Source: Sphingomonas naasensis
GTDB lineage: Bacteria; Pseudomonadota; Alphaproteobacteria; Sphingomonadales; Sphingomonadaceae
Direction of reading: 5' to 3'
DNA length: 64,000 nt
Assembly (NCBI RefSeq): GCF_004792695.1
Contig: NZ_SRXU01000012.1
Location: forward strand, 24,344-88,343
Of this stretch, positions 41,002 through 49,392 are shown one piece after another. Position 1 is the first letter of the stretch. Each line of letters starts with the position of its first letter. A model generated the notes under the pieces. It was not told where the DNA came from. It ran no database searches and was given only the letters and a program-made list of their open reading frames with translations. The translations under genes were made by a program, and so were the position numbers.

Positions 41002-41016
41002 GAACATTAGCAGAAC
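41002..41016. promoter_or_regulatory. LexA (SOS) box
   Basis: On the minus strand the site reads GTTC-TGCTAAT-GTTC, a perfect match to the alphaproteobacterial LexA consensus GTTC-N7-GTTC. It is 5 bp before the start of the Y-family polymerase. It also lies 67 bp upstream of the divergent lipoprotein gene, which could be co-regulated. Confidence 0.85.
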
Positions 41017-41083
41017 ATCGCTGCGCAGGAAACGGCTTGACCGGCGCGGCGCGGATTCGCAGGACGGGGCGAAGGAGACGGTG

Positions 41084-41584
41084 ATGCGGCGACTGTTGAT
41101 TTCGGCACTGGCACTGGCGCTCGCCGGATGCGGCGGCGAGGAAGTGGCCAACAACAGCGCGACGCCGACGCCGTCGCCCACGCCGGGCCCGATGCTGGGG
41201 GGCGTGGAACTGAACAAGCCGATCCGCGCTTCGGGGACGACGCCGCATTGGGCGATCTACATCGCGCCGGGGACGATCACCTATGCCGATGCGCCCGGGG
41301 CCGCGCCGAGGGATCTTTATCCGGCCTCGCCGCGGCTCATGGGCGGCGCGGCGCTGGTCGAGACGCGGACCCCGGAAGGCGATGCAGTGACGATCACGCT
41401 CACCGCAGCCGCCTGCGGCACGGGCAAGGCGCCGCTGCCGCTGACCGCTGAGGTCAGGATCGGCAGCCGCGTGCTGAAGGGCTGCGCCGGGCAGGGAGCC
41501 TATGACTGGGCAACGCCGCGGCCGGGCGCCGAACCCTCGAACGCCACCGACGCCGCGCCCGCCAACACGGCGCGGGCGCGCTAG
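41084..41584 (+). CDS. Lipoprotein of COG3650 type
   Basis: The 166-aa protein starts at the ATG after GAAGGAGACGGTG; a GTG one codon earlier is possible. The lipobox is LALAGC. After a Thr/Pro-rich linker comes a domain beginning IRASGTTPHWAIYIAPGTIT, similar to the GTEPFW motif of the COG3650 outer-membrane protein family, and ending in LKGCAGQGAYDW. Its role is unknown. It is divergent from the SOS polymerase gene and close to its LexA box. Confidence 0.8.
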   Translation: MRRLLISALALALAGCGGEEVANNSATPTPSPTPGPMLGGVELNKPIRASGTTPHWAIYIAPGTITYADAPGAAPRDLYPASPRLMGGAALVETRTPEGDAVTITLTAAACGTGKAPLPLTAEVRIGSRVLKGCAGQGAYDWATPRPGAEPSNATDAAPANTARAR

Positions 41585-41614
41585 CCGCGCGGCTCTGGCA
41601 CGGCGCGCGGCGGC

Positions 41615-42112
41615 TCAGGCCAGATGGCGCGAGAGATCGCGCCACGCCGGCAGCTTGGCATCGAAGCCTATCGTGTGGAGCGGGCTGCTCGAGGGCAGGG
41701 CGACGATCGCATAGCGGCGCGCCGCAGCGCCGAGCTGCTTCAAGCCGTGACGCAGCGCCGTCCCGCCGTTGAACGCGATCGCGCGCAGATCGGGCAGCGT
41801 CGCGGCGAGCGCGGCGATGTCGTGCCCCTCGATATCGCGCAGCGCGGCGTCGGTGCTGCCCGGGCGGGTGGCGCTGGCGACGACATCCCACAGGCCGATA
41901 TGCGCGGCGCGCAGCGCAGCGAGGCGCGCGTCATAGGGCAATGCGGCGAGATCCCGCCCGGCGGCGGGCGTGATCAGCCGCCAGAACTGGTTCTGCGGGT
42001 GCGCATAATAGCGCCGCTCGGCGAGCGAGCGCTCGCCGGGGAGCGAGCCGAGCACGAGCAGGCGCGCAGTCGCGTCGACGACCGGTGGGAAGGAATGCTT
42101 GCGCGGCTCCAT
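41615..42112 (-). CDS. DNA-deoxyinosine glycosylase (UDG family 6-like)
   Basis: From the ATG at 42112 the 165-aa protein shows the family motif LLVLGSLPGERSLAERRYY followed by AHPQNQFWRLI, and GLWDVVASATRPGSTDAALR. The N-terminal G-S-L-P-G and N-Q-F-W residues bind and flip a deaminated base such as hypoxanthine or uracil. It is a base excision repair enzyme in the cytoplasm. The longer in-frame start at 42151 would overlap the divergent DUF962 gene, so I took the shorter start; neither has a clear ribosome binding site. Confidence 0.88.
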   Translation of the reverse strand: MEPRKHSFPPVVDATARLLVLGSLPGERSLAERRYYAHPQNQFWRLITPAAGRDLAALPYDARLAALRAAHIGLWDVVASATRPGSTDAALRDIEGHDIAALAATLPDLRAIAFNGGTALRHGLKQLGAAARRYAIVALPSSSPLHTIGFDAKLPAWRDLSRHLA

Positions 42113-42134
42113 CCGCGTGCGATAGCTTGGGCAA

Positions 42135-42464
42135 ATGGCGCGCACCATCACCCGCTACGCCGATTTCTGGCCCTATTATCTGCGCGAGCACGCGAAGCCC
42201 GAGACGCGCCGGCTGCATTATGTCGGCACCGCGCTGACCTTCGTGTTCCTCGCGCTCGCGCTGACGCAAGGCGGCTGGTGGTGGCTGCTGGTGCCGCTGG
42301 CGGGCTATGGCTTCGCCTGGGGTGCGCATTTCGGCGTGGAGAAGAACCGGCCGGCGACCTTCACCTATCCGCTCTGGTCGCTCTTCTCCGACTATCGGAT
42401 GTTCTTCCTGTGGCTGAGCGGCCGGCTGGAGCCGCATCTGAAGCGCGCGGGGGTGGCAGCATAG
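42135..42464 (+). CDS. Mpo1-like (DUF962) membrane protein
   Basis: The 109-aa protein has the DUF962 motifs HAKPETRRLHYVGT and GYGFAWGAHFGVEKNRPATF and two or three hydrophobic segments. Yeast Mpo1 in this family is an iron dioxygenase that shortens 2-hydroxy fatty acids from sphingolipid breakdown; the His and Glu residues shown are the likely metal ligands. In a sphingolipid-making bacterium a related role is plausible but unproven. It is divergent from the glycosylase gene. Confidence 0.88.
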   Translation: MARTITRYADFWPYYLREHAKPETRRLHYVGTALTFVFLALALTQGGWWWLLVPLAGYGFAWGAHFGVEKNRPATFTYPLWSLFSDYRMFFLWLSGRLEPHLKRAGVAA

Positions 42465-42510
42465 TTTCACTTGCTTGCGGATCGGGCGGGGACGCCCCTA
42501 TCTAGCCGCC

Positions 42511-43503
42511 ATGCATCTGACATCCGACACGTTGGGCCTGATCGGCAACACTCCGCTGGTGCGGCTCAGGGGGCCGAGCGAGGCGACCGGCTGCGACATC
42601 TTCGGCAAGTGCGAATTCGCCAATCCCGGCGCCTCGGTGAAGGATCGTGCGGCCTTGTTCATCGTCCAGGACGCCGAGGAGCGCGGCGCGATCGCGCCGG
42701 GCGGGACGATCGTCGAGGGTACCGCCGGCAACACCGGCATCGGGCTCGCGCTCGTCGCCAACGCCAAGGGCTACAAGACGATCATCGTCATGCCCGAGAC
42801 GCAGAGCCGCGAGAAGATGGACACGCTGCGCGCGCTCGGCGCCGAGCTGGTGCTCGTGCCGGCGGCGCCCTATTCCAACCCCGGCCATTTCGTCCACACC
42901 TCGCGCCGCATCGCCGAGGAGACCCCCAACGCGATCTGGGCCAACCAGTTCGACAACATCGCCAATCGCCGCGCGCACATCGTCGGCACCGCCGAGGAGA
43001 TCTGGGCGCAGATGGACGGGCGCGTTGACGGCTTCACCTGCTCGGTGGGCACCGGCGGCACGCTCGCCGGCGTCGGGCTCGGGCTGAAGGCCAAGGACGA
43101 GCAGGTCTGCATCGCGCTGAGCGACCCCTATGGCGCCGCGCTCTACGAATATTATGCCTGTGGCGAGCTGAAGTCCGAAGGTTCGTCGGTCGCCGAGGGG
43201 ATCGGGCAGGGGCGGATCACCGGCAATCTCGAGGGCGCGCCGGTCGACGCGCAGTTCCGCATCGCGGACGCGGAAGGGCTCGAATGGGTCGAGCGGCTGC
43301 TGAAGGAAGAAGGGCTGTGCCTCGGGCTGTCGTCGGGGATCAACGTCGCCGGCGCGGTGCGGCTGGCGAAGCAGCTGGGACCGGGCAAGCGCATCGCGAC
43401 AATCCTGTGCGATACCGGCTTTCGCTACCTCTCGACGCTGTACAATGCCGAGTGGCTGCGCGCGAAGGGGTTGCCGGTGCCGGCGTGGCTCGAAACCGCC
43501 TGA
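42511..43503 (+). CDS. cysK: Cysteine synthase A (PLP)
   Basis: The 330-aa protein is a fold-type II PLP enzyme. The PLP Lys is in GASVKDRAALF, the substrate loop EGTAGNTGIGLALVA, and the phosphate loop SVGTGGTLAGVG. It makes cysteine from O-acetylserine and sulfide. Members in this branch lack the long C-terminal CBS domains and are about this length. The start is the ATG where similarity begins; the open frame extends 12 codons upstream without support. Confidence 0.93.
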   Translation: MHLTSDTLGLIGNTPLVRLRGPSEATGCDIFGKCEFANPGASVKDRAALFIVQDAEERGAIAPGGTIVEGTAGNTGIGLALVANAKGYKTIIVMPETQSREKMDTLRALGAELVLVPAAPYSNPGHFVHTSRRIAEETPNAIWANQFDNIANRRAHIVGTAEEIWAQMDGRVDGFTCSVGTGGTLAGVGLGLKAKDEQVCIALSDPYGAALYEYYACGELKSEGSSVAEGIGQGRITGNLEGAPVDAQFRIADAEGLEWVERLLKEEGLCLGLSSGINVAGAVRLAKQLGPGKRIATILCDTGFRYLSTLYNAEWLRAKGLPVPAWLETA

Positions 43504-43566
43504 GCCGGCCCTGACCGCCTTTGCCTCGACAAGGCTGCGGCGAAGCGTTACATTTATGCCACAGAT

Positions 43567-43863
43567 ATGAAGTCGGGATCGCGAGACTCAGCCCAGGCGA
43601 TGCAGCGTGTCCGGGTCGGTATGACCGGGCTGGCGATGGTGCTGGTGCTGATCGGGCTGGCCAGTGCGATCTTCTCCTCGGCCAATCGCGACGCGCCGGT
43701 GACTGCGATCGGCGCCCCCAACGCCTCGGTGGTCGCCAATATGACGATCGAGGATGCGAACGGCACCGTCGCGGAAAAGGACGAGCCGCTCGCCGAACTC
43801 GGCGTGGCGCCGAGCGCGTCGTCGACCGACACGCCCTCCGGGCAGGGCAACCCGCAAAACTGA
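43567..43863 (+). CDS. Small single-span membrane protein, 98 aa
   Basis: The protein has one transmembrane helix (MTGLAMVLVLIGLASAIFS) at about residues 19-37 and an acidic, Ala/Thr-rich soluble part. I do not recognise the family. It follows cysK by 63 bp, and no other gene follows it before the dcw cluster. Confidence 0.6.
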   Translation: MKSGSRDSAQAMQRVRVGMTGLAMVLVLIGLASAIFSSANRDAPVTAIGAPNASVVANMTIEDANGTVAEKDEPLAELGVAPSASSTDTPSGQGNPQN

Positions 43864-44048
43864 CGGGAGGCGACGGGTCGCACGGGGATTTGTCCGTGCG
43901 AGTCGGGGCCGGCTGCGCGGGCGGATTACGGGCGGGGAGCCCGGCATCCTGGATTAATCGCCCCTAAGCTTCTGTAATCAGTCAATAAACTGTTTTGCGA
44001 TCGGCTTCAGCAGGTGCCGGGGCGCATTCTGACTCGTTTCAAGAATAA

Positions 44049-44081
44049 AAGTAGAACAAAGCAAATTCATAAGTAGAACAA
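44049..44081. repeat. AAGTAGAACAA direct repeat, 22-bp period
   Basis: Two perfect copies of AAGTAGAACAA (44049-44059 and 44071-44081) lie two helical turns apart in the dcw control region, just upstream of the MraZ-like boxes. They look like a binding site for a second regulator. Confidence 0.5.
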
Positions 44082-44090
44082 TATGATTTT

Positions 44091-44131
44091 GAGGGGCAAA
44101 GTGGGGCAAATTCCCGTCTAATCCCCACTTT
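44091..44131. promoter_or_regulatory. Putative MraZ boxes of the dcw operon
   Basis: GAGGGGCAAA and GTGGGGCAAA are tandem at 44091-44110 with 10-bp periodicity, matching the TGGGN repeats with 5-nt spacers bound by E. coli MraZ. The second copy also forms a perfect inverted repeat, AAAGTGGGG with CCCCACTTT at 44123-44131. The mraZ start is 145 nt downstream, so MraZ probably represses its own operon here. Confidence 0.65.
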
Positions 44132-44275
44132 ACCCGTTGTGTCCCGGCGCACTTTGTGATCAAAGAGGATGCTTAAGGGGGCACGAACCCTTTCACCGTG
44201 AGACGTAGCGCCGGAGGGCGGCAGGGAACCGCGATTCCGGAGACGGGAAAGGCGTGCCCAAAAGGGGTTTTGGGC

Positions 44276-44761
44276 GTGGCGGACAGGGAGCTTTTCGAAG
44301 GATTTGCGCTCCAGGCGGTCGACCAGAAGGGTCGTGTCGCCATCCCCGCAGACCTGCGCGCCGCCGCCGAGCGCAATTCCGACATCCGCCAGATCGTCGT
44401 GGGGCTCCACCCCGAGGACCCGTGCCTCTCCGCGCATGACCTGAGCTGGTCGAAAGAGAAATACGACCGGCTCGACCGCAAGGAGCAGGCCGCCGAGGAG
44501 CGCGGCTCCGACGTCGACACGCGCGCCAAGCGTCGCGCGTTCGGCCAGGTCGAGAAGGCGCCGTTCGATGACTCGGGGCGCTTCGTGATCCCGCCCTTCT
44601 TCCGGATGAAGGCGAAGATCGGCAAATGGGCCTTCTTCAACGGCAGCGGCGAGACTTTCGACGTCTGGGCGCCCGAAATGCTGCTCGCCGACGAGAATGC
44701 CGATCCCGGCCTGCGCGAGATCTGCGAATATCTCTGCCAGTCGAAGGGCGTGAAGCTGTGA
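44276..44761 (+). CDS. mraZ: Transcriptional regulator MraZ
   Basis: The 161-aa protein is a tandem AbrB-like MraZ: ALQAVDQKGRVAIPADLRAA and the second box FDDSGRFVIPPFFRMKAKIG. I chose the GTG at 44276 with AAAGGGG eight nt upstream. MraZ binds TGGGN repeats in its own promoter and sets the level of dcw transcription. It overlaps rsmH by GTGA. Confidence 0.93.
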   Translation: MADRELFEGFALQAVDQKGRVAIPADLRAAAERNSDIRQIVVGLHPEDPCLSAHDLSWSKEKYDRLDRKEQAAEERGSDVDTRAKRRAFGQVEKAPFDDSGRFVIPPFFRMKAKIGKWAFFNGSGETFDVWAPEMLLADENADPGLREICEYLCQSKGVKL

Positions 44762-45702
44762 GCGCGCCCCATGTCCCCGTGCTGCTCGACGAAGTGATCG
44801 ACAGCCTCGCCATCGTGCCCGGCGAGCGCCATGTCGACGCGACCTTCGGTGCGGGCGGATACACCAACGCCATCCTCGAGCGGGGTGCCGAGGTGGCCGC
44901 CTTCGATCGCGACCCCCATGCGATCGAAGGCGGCCAAACCCTCGTCGCGGAATCGGGCGGTCGGCTGACGCTGATCGAGGCCCCGTTCAGCCAGATGGAG
45001 AGCGAGCTCGCGCGCCGGGGCCTCGTGCCGGTCGACGGCGTGACGATGGATATCGGCGTCTCGTCGATGCAGCTCGACCAGGCCGATCGCGGGTTCAGCT
45101 TCCAGAGTGACGGGCCGCTCGACATGCGCATGAGCCAGTCGGGGATGACCGCGGAGGAATGGCTCAACACCGCCGACGAGGCCGAGATCGCCGACGTCTT
45201 GTTTAATTATGGCGAGGAGCCGCGCTCGCGCCGGGTGGCGCGCGCGATCGTCTCCGCACGACCCCTTAAGCGGACTTCCGAACTCGCCAACGTGGTAAGG
45301 AAATCCTTAAACCATAAAGACTACGACAAGAAGGACCCGGCCACCCGGACCTTTCAGGCGATCCGCATCCATCTGAACCGCGAACTCGACGAGCTCGCGG
45401 AAGGGCTGGCTGCGGCCGAGCGCGTGCTCAAGCCCGGAGGCCGGTTGGCGGTGGTCACCTTCCACTCGCTCGAGGACCGCATGGTGAAGCGGTTCCTGCG
45501 CGAGCGCAGTGGCAGCGAGCCCGCGGGCTCGCGGCATCGTCCGCTGGCGGGGGTCAAGGCCGCGCCGAGTTTCGAAACGCCCGCCAAGGCCGTCCGGCCC
45601 GGCGAGGCGGAGGTAGCGCGTAACCCGCGCGCCCGGTCTGCGACGCTGCGCGTGGCGCGTCGCACCGCCGCGGCCGCGTGGGGCAGTGAGGGAGTGAACT
45701 GA
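44758..45702 (+). CDS. rsmH: 16S rRNA m4C1402 methyltransferase RsmH (MraW)
   Basis: The 314-aa protein has the SAM motif VDATFGAGGYTNAIL and the typical VTFHSLEDRMVKRFLRERSG, with the helical insert LNHKDYDKKDPATRTFQAIR. It methylates N4 of C1402 in the decoding centre. The GTG start at 44758 overlaps the mraZ stop; the next gene starts one base into its own stop (TGATG). Confidence 0.95.
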   Translation: MSAPHVPVLLDEVIDSLAIVPGERHVDATFGAGGYTNAILERGAEVAAFDRDPHAIEGGQTLVAESGGRLTLIEAPFSQMESELARRGLVPVDGVTMDIGVSSMQLDQADRGFSFQSDGPLDMRMSQSGMTAEEWLNTADEAEIADVLFNYGEEPRSRRVARAIVSARPLKRTSELANVVRKSLNHKDYDKKDPATRTFQAIRIHLNRELDELAEGLAAAERVLKPGGRLAVVTFHSLEDRMVKRFLRERSGSEPAGSRHRPLAGVKAAPSFETPAKAVRPGEAEVARNPRARSATLRVARRTAAAAWGSEGVN

Positions 45703-46274
45703 TGGGAGTGCAGGGCTTCAAGGGACTGGGATGGTTCCTGTGCGGCGTTGTCGTGGCGCCCGCATGCTACCTCGTGAATTCCTATGGCGCCGCCGAGCGC
45801 AACAAGCTCGAGGCGACGCGGCTCGCGATTGTCCAGGCGCAGCGCGACATTCGCGGCCTCGAGACCGAGTTCAACACGCGCGCCAACCTCGCCCAGCTCG
45901 AGCGCTGGAACGGCGAAGTGCTCGCGCTCGCCGCGCCGATGCCGCAGCAATATCTGGCGGGCGAGACCGCGCTGGCGAGCCTCGATCAGCAGCCGGCTGA
46001 TATTCAGCTCGCCGCGCTGGTGGTGCCGACTGGCGCGCCCGCCGCGCAGATGACCGCCGCGGTGGTGGCGCCCGCCGCCAATCCGGTGCAGGGCGCGCCG
46101 CAAACGGCCGCTGTCGCGACGAAGAGCGTGGCGCAGCAGGACGGGGAGCTTCGCAAGCTGATGAAGAAGGCAGACCGCCAGGCGATCGCCTCGGTGGATC
46201 GCGGCGTATTGAGCGCATCGACGATGGAAGACCTGCAAAAGCTGGCGAAGCGCGAGAAGCTGGCGCTCCGTTGA
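45702..46274 (+). CDS. ftsL: Cell division protein FtsL-like
   Basis: The 190-aa protein has a short cytoplasmic N-terminus, one transmembrane helix (WFLCGVVVAPACYLVNSYGA) and a coiled-coil stretch (AERNKLEATRLAIVQAQRDI). This is the bitopic FtsL plan, and the place between rsmH and ftsI fits. It is longer than E. coli FtsL (121 aa) because of an Ala/Pro-rich C-terminal extension. FtsL joins FtsB and FtsQ in the division complex. Confidence 0.85.
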   Translation: MGVQGFKGLGWFLCGVVVAPACYLVNSYGAAERNKLEATRLAIVQAQRDIRGLETEFNTRANLAQLERWNGEVLALAAPMPQQYLAGETALASLDQQPADIQLAALVVPTGAPAAQMTAAVVAPAANPVQGAPQTAAVATKSVAQQDGELRKLMKKADRQAIASVDRGVLSASTMEDLQKLAKREKLALR

Positions 46275-47980
46275 TCGTCGTCGTCGCCCCGCCGGCCCGA
46301 CAGGGTCGTACGGGCGGTGCCCGTCAGGCGCTCGTCGCCGTCGCCCAGCTGCGGCTGATGGTGCTTTCGCTGTTGTTCGGCTTCGGCATGCTGGTGGTGA
46401 TCGGCAAGCTCGCGCTGCTCGCACTATGGGCCGAGCCGGCGACCGCGCGCGACATCGCCGCGTCGCTGATCCCGCCGCGCGGCGACATCGTCGACCGCAA
46501 CGGCGCGCCGCTCGCGCGCAGCATCGAGGCCTGGTCGATCGCGGTGCATCCCAATCAGGTGATCGGCGACAAGAATACGCTGGCGCAGCGCCTCGCCGAG
46601 CTGATCCCGGACAAGAGCGCAGGCCAATATTATGCGCTGCTCAATTCGGGCGGCAGCTTCGCCTATCTGAAGCGTCGGGCGATGCCCGAGCTGGTCACCG
46701 CGGTGAACGCGCTCGGCGAGCCCGGCATGGAATTCCAGCGCGAGCCCGACCGGCTCTATCCGCAATCGAACATGGGCGCGCACATCCTCGGCTTCCTCGA
46801 TGCCAAGGGCGCCGGCGTATCGGGGATGGAGAAGGTTCTCGACGGGCGCCTGACCGATCCGGCCAAGCGCGGGGCGCCGGTGGCGCTGTCGATCGACGCG
46901 CGCGTGCAGGCGGCGCTCGAGAACGAGCTCGGCCGGGCGATGACCGATCTGCAGGCCCGCGGCGCCGCGGGGGTGATCCTCGACGTGCGCACCGGCGAGG
47001 TTCTCGCGATGACCTCGCTGCCGAGCTTCAACCCCAACGCGTTGCCCGGCGCCGCGCCGCCCAACAACGTCACCCAGAGCGTCTATGAGCTCGGCTCGAC
47101 CTTCAAGCCGCTCGCCGTTGCCGCGGCGATCGATTCGGGCACGATCACCAACATGGCGCGCCGCTTCGACGCGACCCGGCCGCTCCAGGTCGGGCGGTTC
47201 ATGATCCATGACGATCCGGGCGACGAGCAGTTCCGCTGGCTCAACATCCCCGAGACGCTGATCTATTCGTCCAACATCGCCACGGCGCGGATCGCCGACG
47301 AGCTCGGCGCTGAAAAGCTGCAGGACATGTTCCGCCGGCTCGGCTTCGATCGGCGCCCCGGCATCGAGGTCGGCGGCGCGCGGCCGCTCTGGCCGAGCTA
47401 TTGGGGACGCATCACGGTGATGACGACCGCCTATGGCCATGGCATCGCGGTGACGCCGCTCCATCTCGCCAATGCCTATGCCACGCTGGTCAATGGCGGC
47501 ATTCTGCGTCCGACGACGTTGCTCAAGGTCGATCCGGCGCATGTCCCCGCCGGCCAGCGCGCGCTGCAGGAATCGACCAGCGCGCGGATGCGCCAGCTGC
47601 TCCGGCTGATCGTGCTCAAGGGCACCGGGCGCAAGGGCGAGGCGCCGGGCTTCCGGATCGCGGGCAAGACCGGCACGGCCGAGGCCGCGTCGGGCGGCGG
47701 TTATGACAAGCATCGCAACGTCTCGACGTTCGCAGCGGCTTTCCCGATCGACGCGCCGCGCTATGTGATGGTCGCCATGCTCGACTCACCCAAGGCGAAT
47801 CCCCAAAAGGGCGTCTATCGCACCACCGCCGCGTGGACGGCTGCCCCCGTCGTCTCGCGCGTCGTCAGCCGCACCGGCACCTTGCTGGGGGTTACCCCCG
47901 ACGCCGGCCGCGACATCGACGAGCGTGACCTGCTTCCGCTGATCTGGACCGGGCCCGAGCCCAAGCCGGGCGCCGAATGA
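46271..47980 (+). CDS. ftsI: Division-specific peptidoglycan transpeptidase FtsI (PBP3)
   Basis: The 569-aa protein has an N-terminal membrane anchor (LMVLSLLFGFGMLVVIGKLA), a dimerisation/PBP domain, and the transpeptidase motifs STFK (in YELGSTFKPLAVA), SSNI and GKTGTAEA. It crosslinks septal peptidoglycan. The start appears to be a TTG overlapping the ftsL stop (TTGA); no ATG nearby keeps the anchor. FtsW, encoded later in the cluster, is its glycosyltransferase partner. Confidence 0.95.
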   Translation: MIVVVAPPARQGRTGGARQALVAVAQLRLMVLSLLFGFGMLVVIGKLALLALWAEPATARDIAASLIPPRGDIVDRNGAPLARSIEAWSIAVHPNQVIGDKNTLAQRLAELIPDKSAGQYYALLNSGGSFAYLKRRAMPELVTAVNALGEPGMEFQREPDRLYPQSNMGAHILGFLDAKGAGVSGMEKVLDGRLTDPAKRGAPVALSIDARVQAALENELGRAMTDLQARGAAGVILDVRTGEVLAMTSLPSFNPNALPGAAPPNNVTQSVYELGSTFKPLAVAAAIDSGTITNMARRFDATRPLQVGRFMIHDDPGDEQFRWLNIPETLIYSSNIATARIADELGAEKLQDMFRRLGFDRRPGIEVGGARPLWPSYWGRITVMTTAYGHGIAVTPLHLANAYATLVNGGILRPTTLLKVDPAHVPAGQRALQESTSARMRQLLRLIVLKGTGRKGEAPGFRIAGKTGTAEAASGGGYDKHRNVSTFAAAFPIDAPRYVMVAMLDSPKANPQKGVYRTTAAWTAAPVVSRVVSRTGTLLGVTPDAGRDIDERDLLPLIWTGPEPKPGAE

Positions 47981-49392
47981 AACTGGGCGCGCTGACCGGC
48001 GGAGAAGAAAGCGCCGTCGTCACCGGGTTCGCGATCGACCACCGCAAGGTGGCCCCGGGAACCATATTCGGCGCGTTCGAGGGCGCTCGGGTCAATGGCG
48101 AGGACTTCATCCCCGCGGCCGTCGAGGCAGGCGCGGTGGCGGTCGTCGCGCGCCCCGGGGCGGTCGTGAAAGGTGCCCTCCACATCGCCGACACCAATCC
48201 GCGCGAGAAGTTCGCGCGGCTGGCGGCGCAGTTCTTCGCGCCCTTCCCCGAAACGGCGATCGCAGTGACCGGGACCAACGGCAAGACCTCGACCGTCGAG
48301 ATGACGCGCCAGCTGTGGCGGATGTCGGGGCACCATGCCGCGTCGATCGGCACGCTGGGCGTGACCACCTCCGACGAGACGGTGACGACCGGACTGACCA
48401 CGCCCGACGTCGTGACCTTCCTCGCCAATGTCGCCGGGCTGGCGCGCGAGGGCGTCACCCATGTCGCGTTCGAGGCGTCGAGCCACGGGCTCTCTCAATA
48501 TCGCACCGAAGGGCTGCCGGTCCGCGCCGCCGCCTTCACCAATCTGAGCCGCGACCATCTCGATTATCATGGCGACATGGCCGCCTATTTCTGCGCCAAG
48601 CTCCGTCTGTTCGCCGATGTGCTCGATGTCGACGGCACCGCGGTGGTCTGGGCCGATGATCCGCACGCCCCGCGCGTCGAGGAGCTCGCCCGGATGCGCG
48701 GCAACAAGCTGATCACGGTCGGCGAGCATGGCGAGACGCTCAAGCTGGTCGGGCGCGAGCCGACCTTGCTGGGGCAGGGGCTGACGATCGAGGCCGAGGG
48801 TCGGAAGCACAAGGTGATGCTGCCGCTGATCGGCGCCTATCAGGCCGCCAATGCGCTGACCGCCGCGGGGCTGGTGATCGCGACCGGCGGCGACGTGAGC
48901 GCGACGCTCGCCAACCTCGCGCGGCTGCAGCCGGTGCGCGGGCGGCTCGAGCGCGCGGTGATCACGCGTGCCGGGGCGCCGGTCTATGTCGATTACGCGC
49001 ATACTCCCGACGCGCTCGACGCGGCGATCGCGGCGCTCAAGCCGCATACCAGCGGGCGGCTGATCCTCGTGTTCGGCGCGGGCGGAGACCGCGACGCGGG
49101 CAAGCGTGAGCCGATGGGCCATGCCGCGGCGGCGGGTGCCGATGTCGCGATCGTCACCGACGACAATCCGCGCACCGAAGATCCCGCTGCGATCCGCGCC
49201 GAAGTCCTCAAGGGCGCGCCCGGCGCGACCGAGATCGGCGAGCGACGCGCGGCGATCGCGGCGGCGATCGCGATGGCCGGCGCCGAGGACATTGTACTGA
49301 TCGCCGGCAAGGGCCACGAGCAGGGCCAGATCGTCGGCGATAGCGTGCTTCCTTTCGACGATGTGAGCGTTGCCCGGGAATGCGCGGCGTGA
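47977..49392 (+). CDS. murE: UDP-MurNAc-tripeptide synthetase MurE (meso-DAP)
   Basis: The 471-aa protein has the Mur ligase ATP motif GTNGKTSTVEM, the carbamylated Lys region and the DNPR motif (TDDNPRTEDP) that marks meso-diaminopimelate specificity. It adds the third peptide residue. It overlaps ftsI by ATGA and murF by 13 nt. Confidence 0.95.
   Translation: MKLGALTGGEESAVVTGFAIDHRKVAPGTIFGAFEGARVNGEDFIPAAVEAGAVAVVARPGAVVKGALHIADTNPREKFARLAAQFFAPFPETAIAVTGTNGKTSTVEMTRQLWRMSGHHAASIGTLGVTTSDETVTTGLTTPDVVTFLANVAGLAREGVTHVAFEASSHGLSQYRTEGLPVRAAAFTNLSRDHLDYHGDMAAYFCAKLRLFADVLDVDGTAVVWADDPHAPRVEELARMRGNKLITVGEHGETLKLVGREPTLLGQGLTIEAEGRKHKVMLPLIGAYQAANALTAAGLVIATGGDVSATLANLARLQPVRGRLERAVITRAGAPVYVDYAHTPDALDAAIAALKPHTSGRLILVFGAGGDRDAGKREPMGHAAAAGADVAIVTDDNPRTEDPAAIRAEVLKGAPGATEIGERRAAIAAAIAMAGAEDIVLIAGKGHEQGQIVGDSVLPFDDVSVARECAA

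Larger units (their letters stand above)
43864..44275. other. 412-bp control region upstream of the dcw cluster
   Basis: This gap is markedly more AT-rich than the genes around it and should contain the main promoter of the cell wall and division cluster. It carries a pair of direct repeats at 44049-44081 and a GTGGGG-type palindrome at 44098-44131, both described separately. The frame of mraZ is open from the GTG at 44198 but without a ribosome binding site. Confidence 0.6.
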
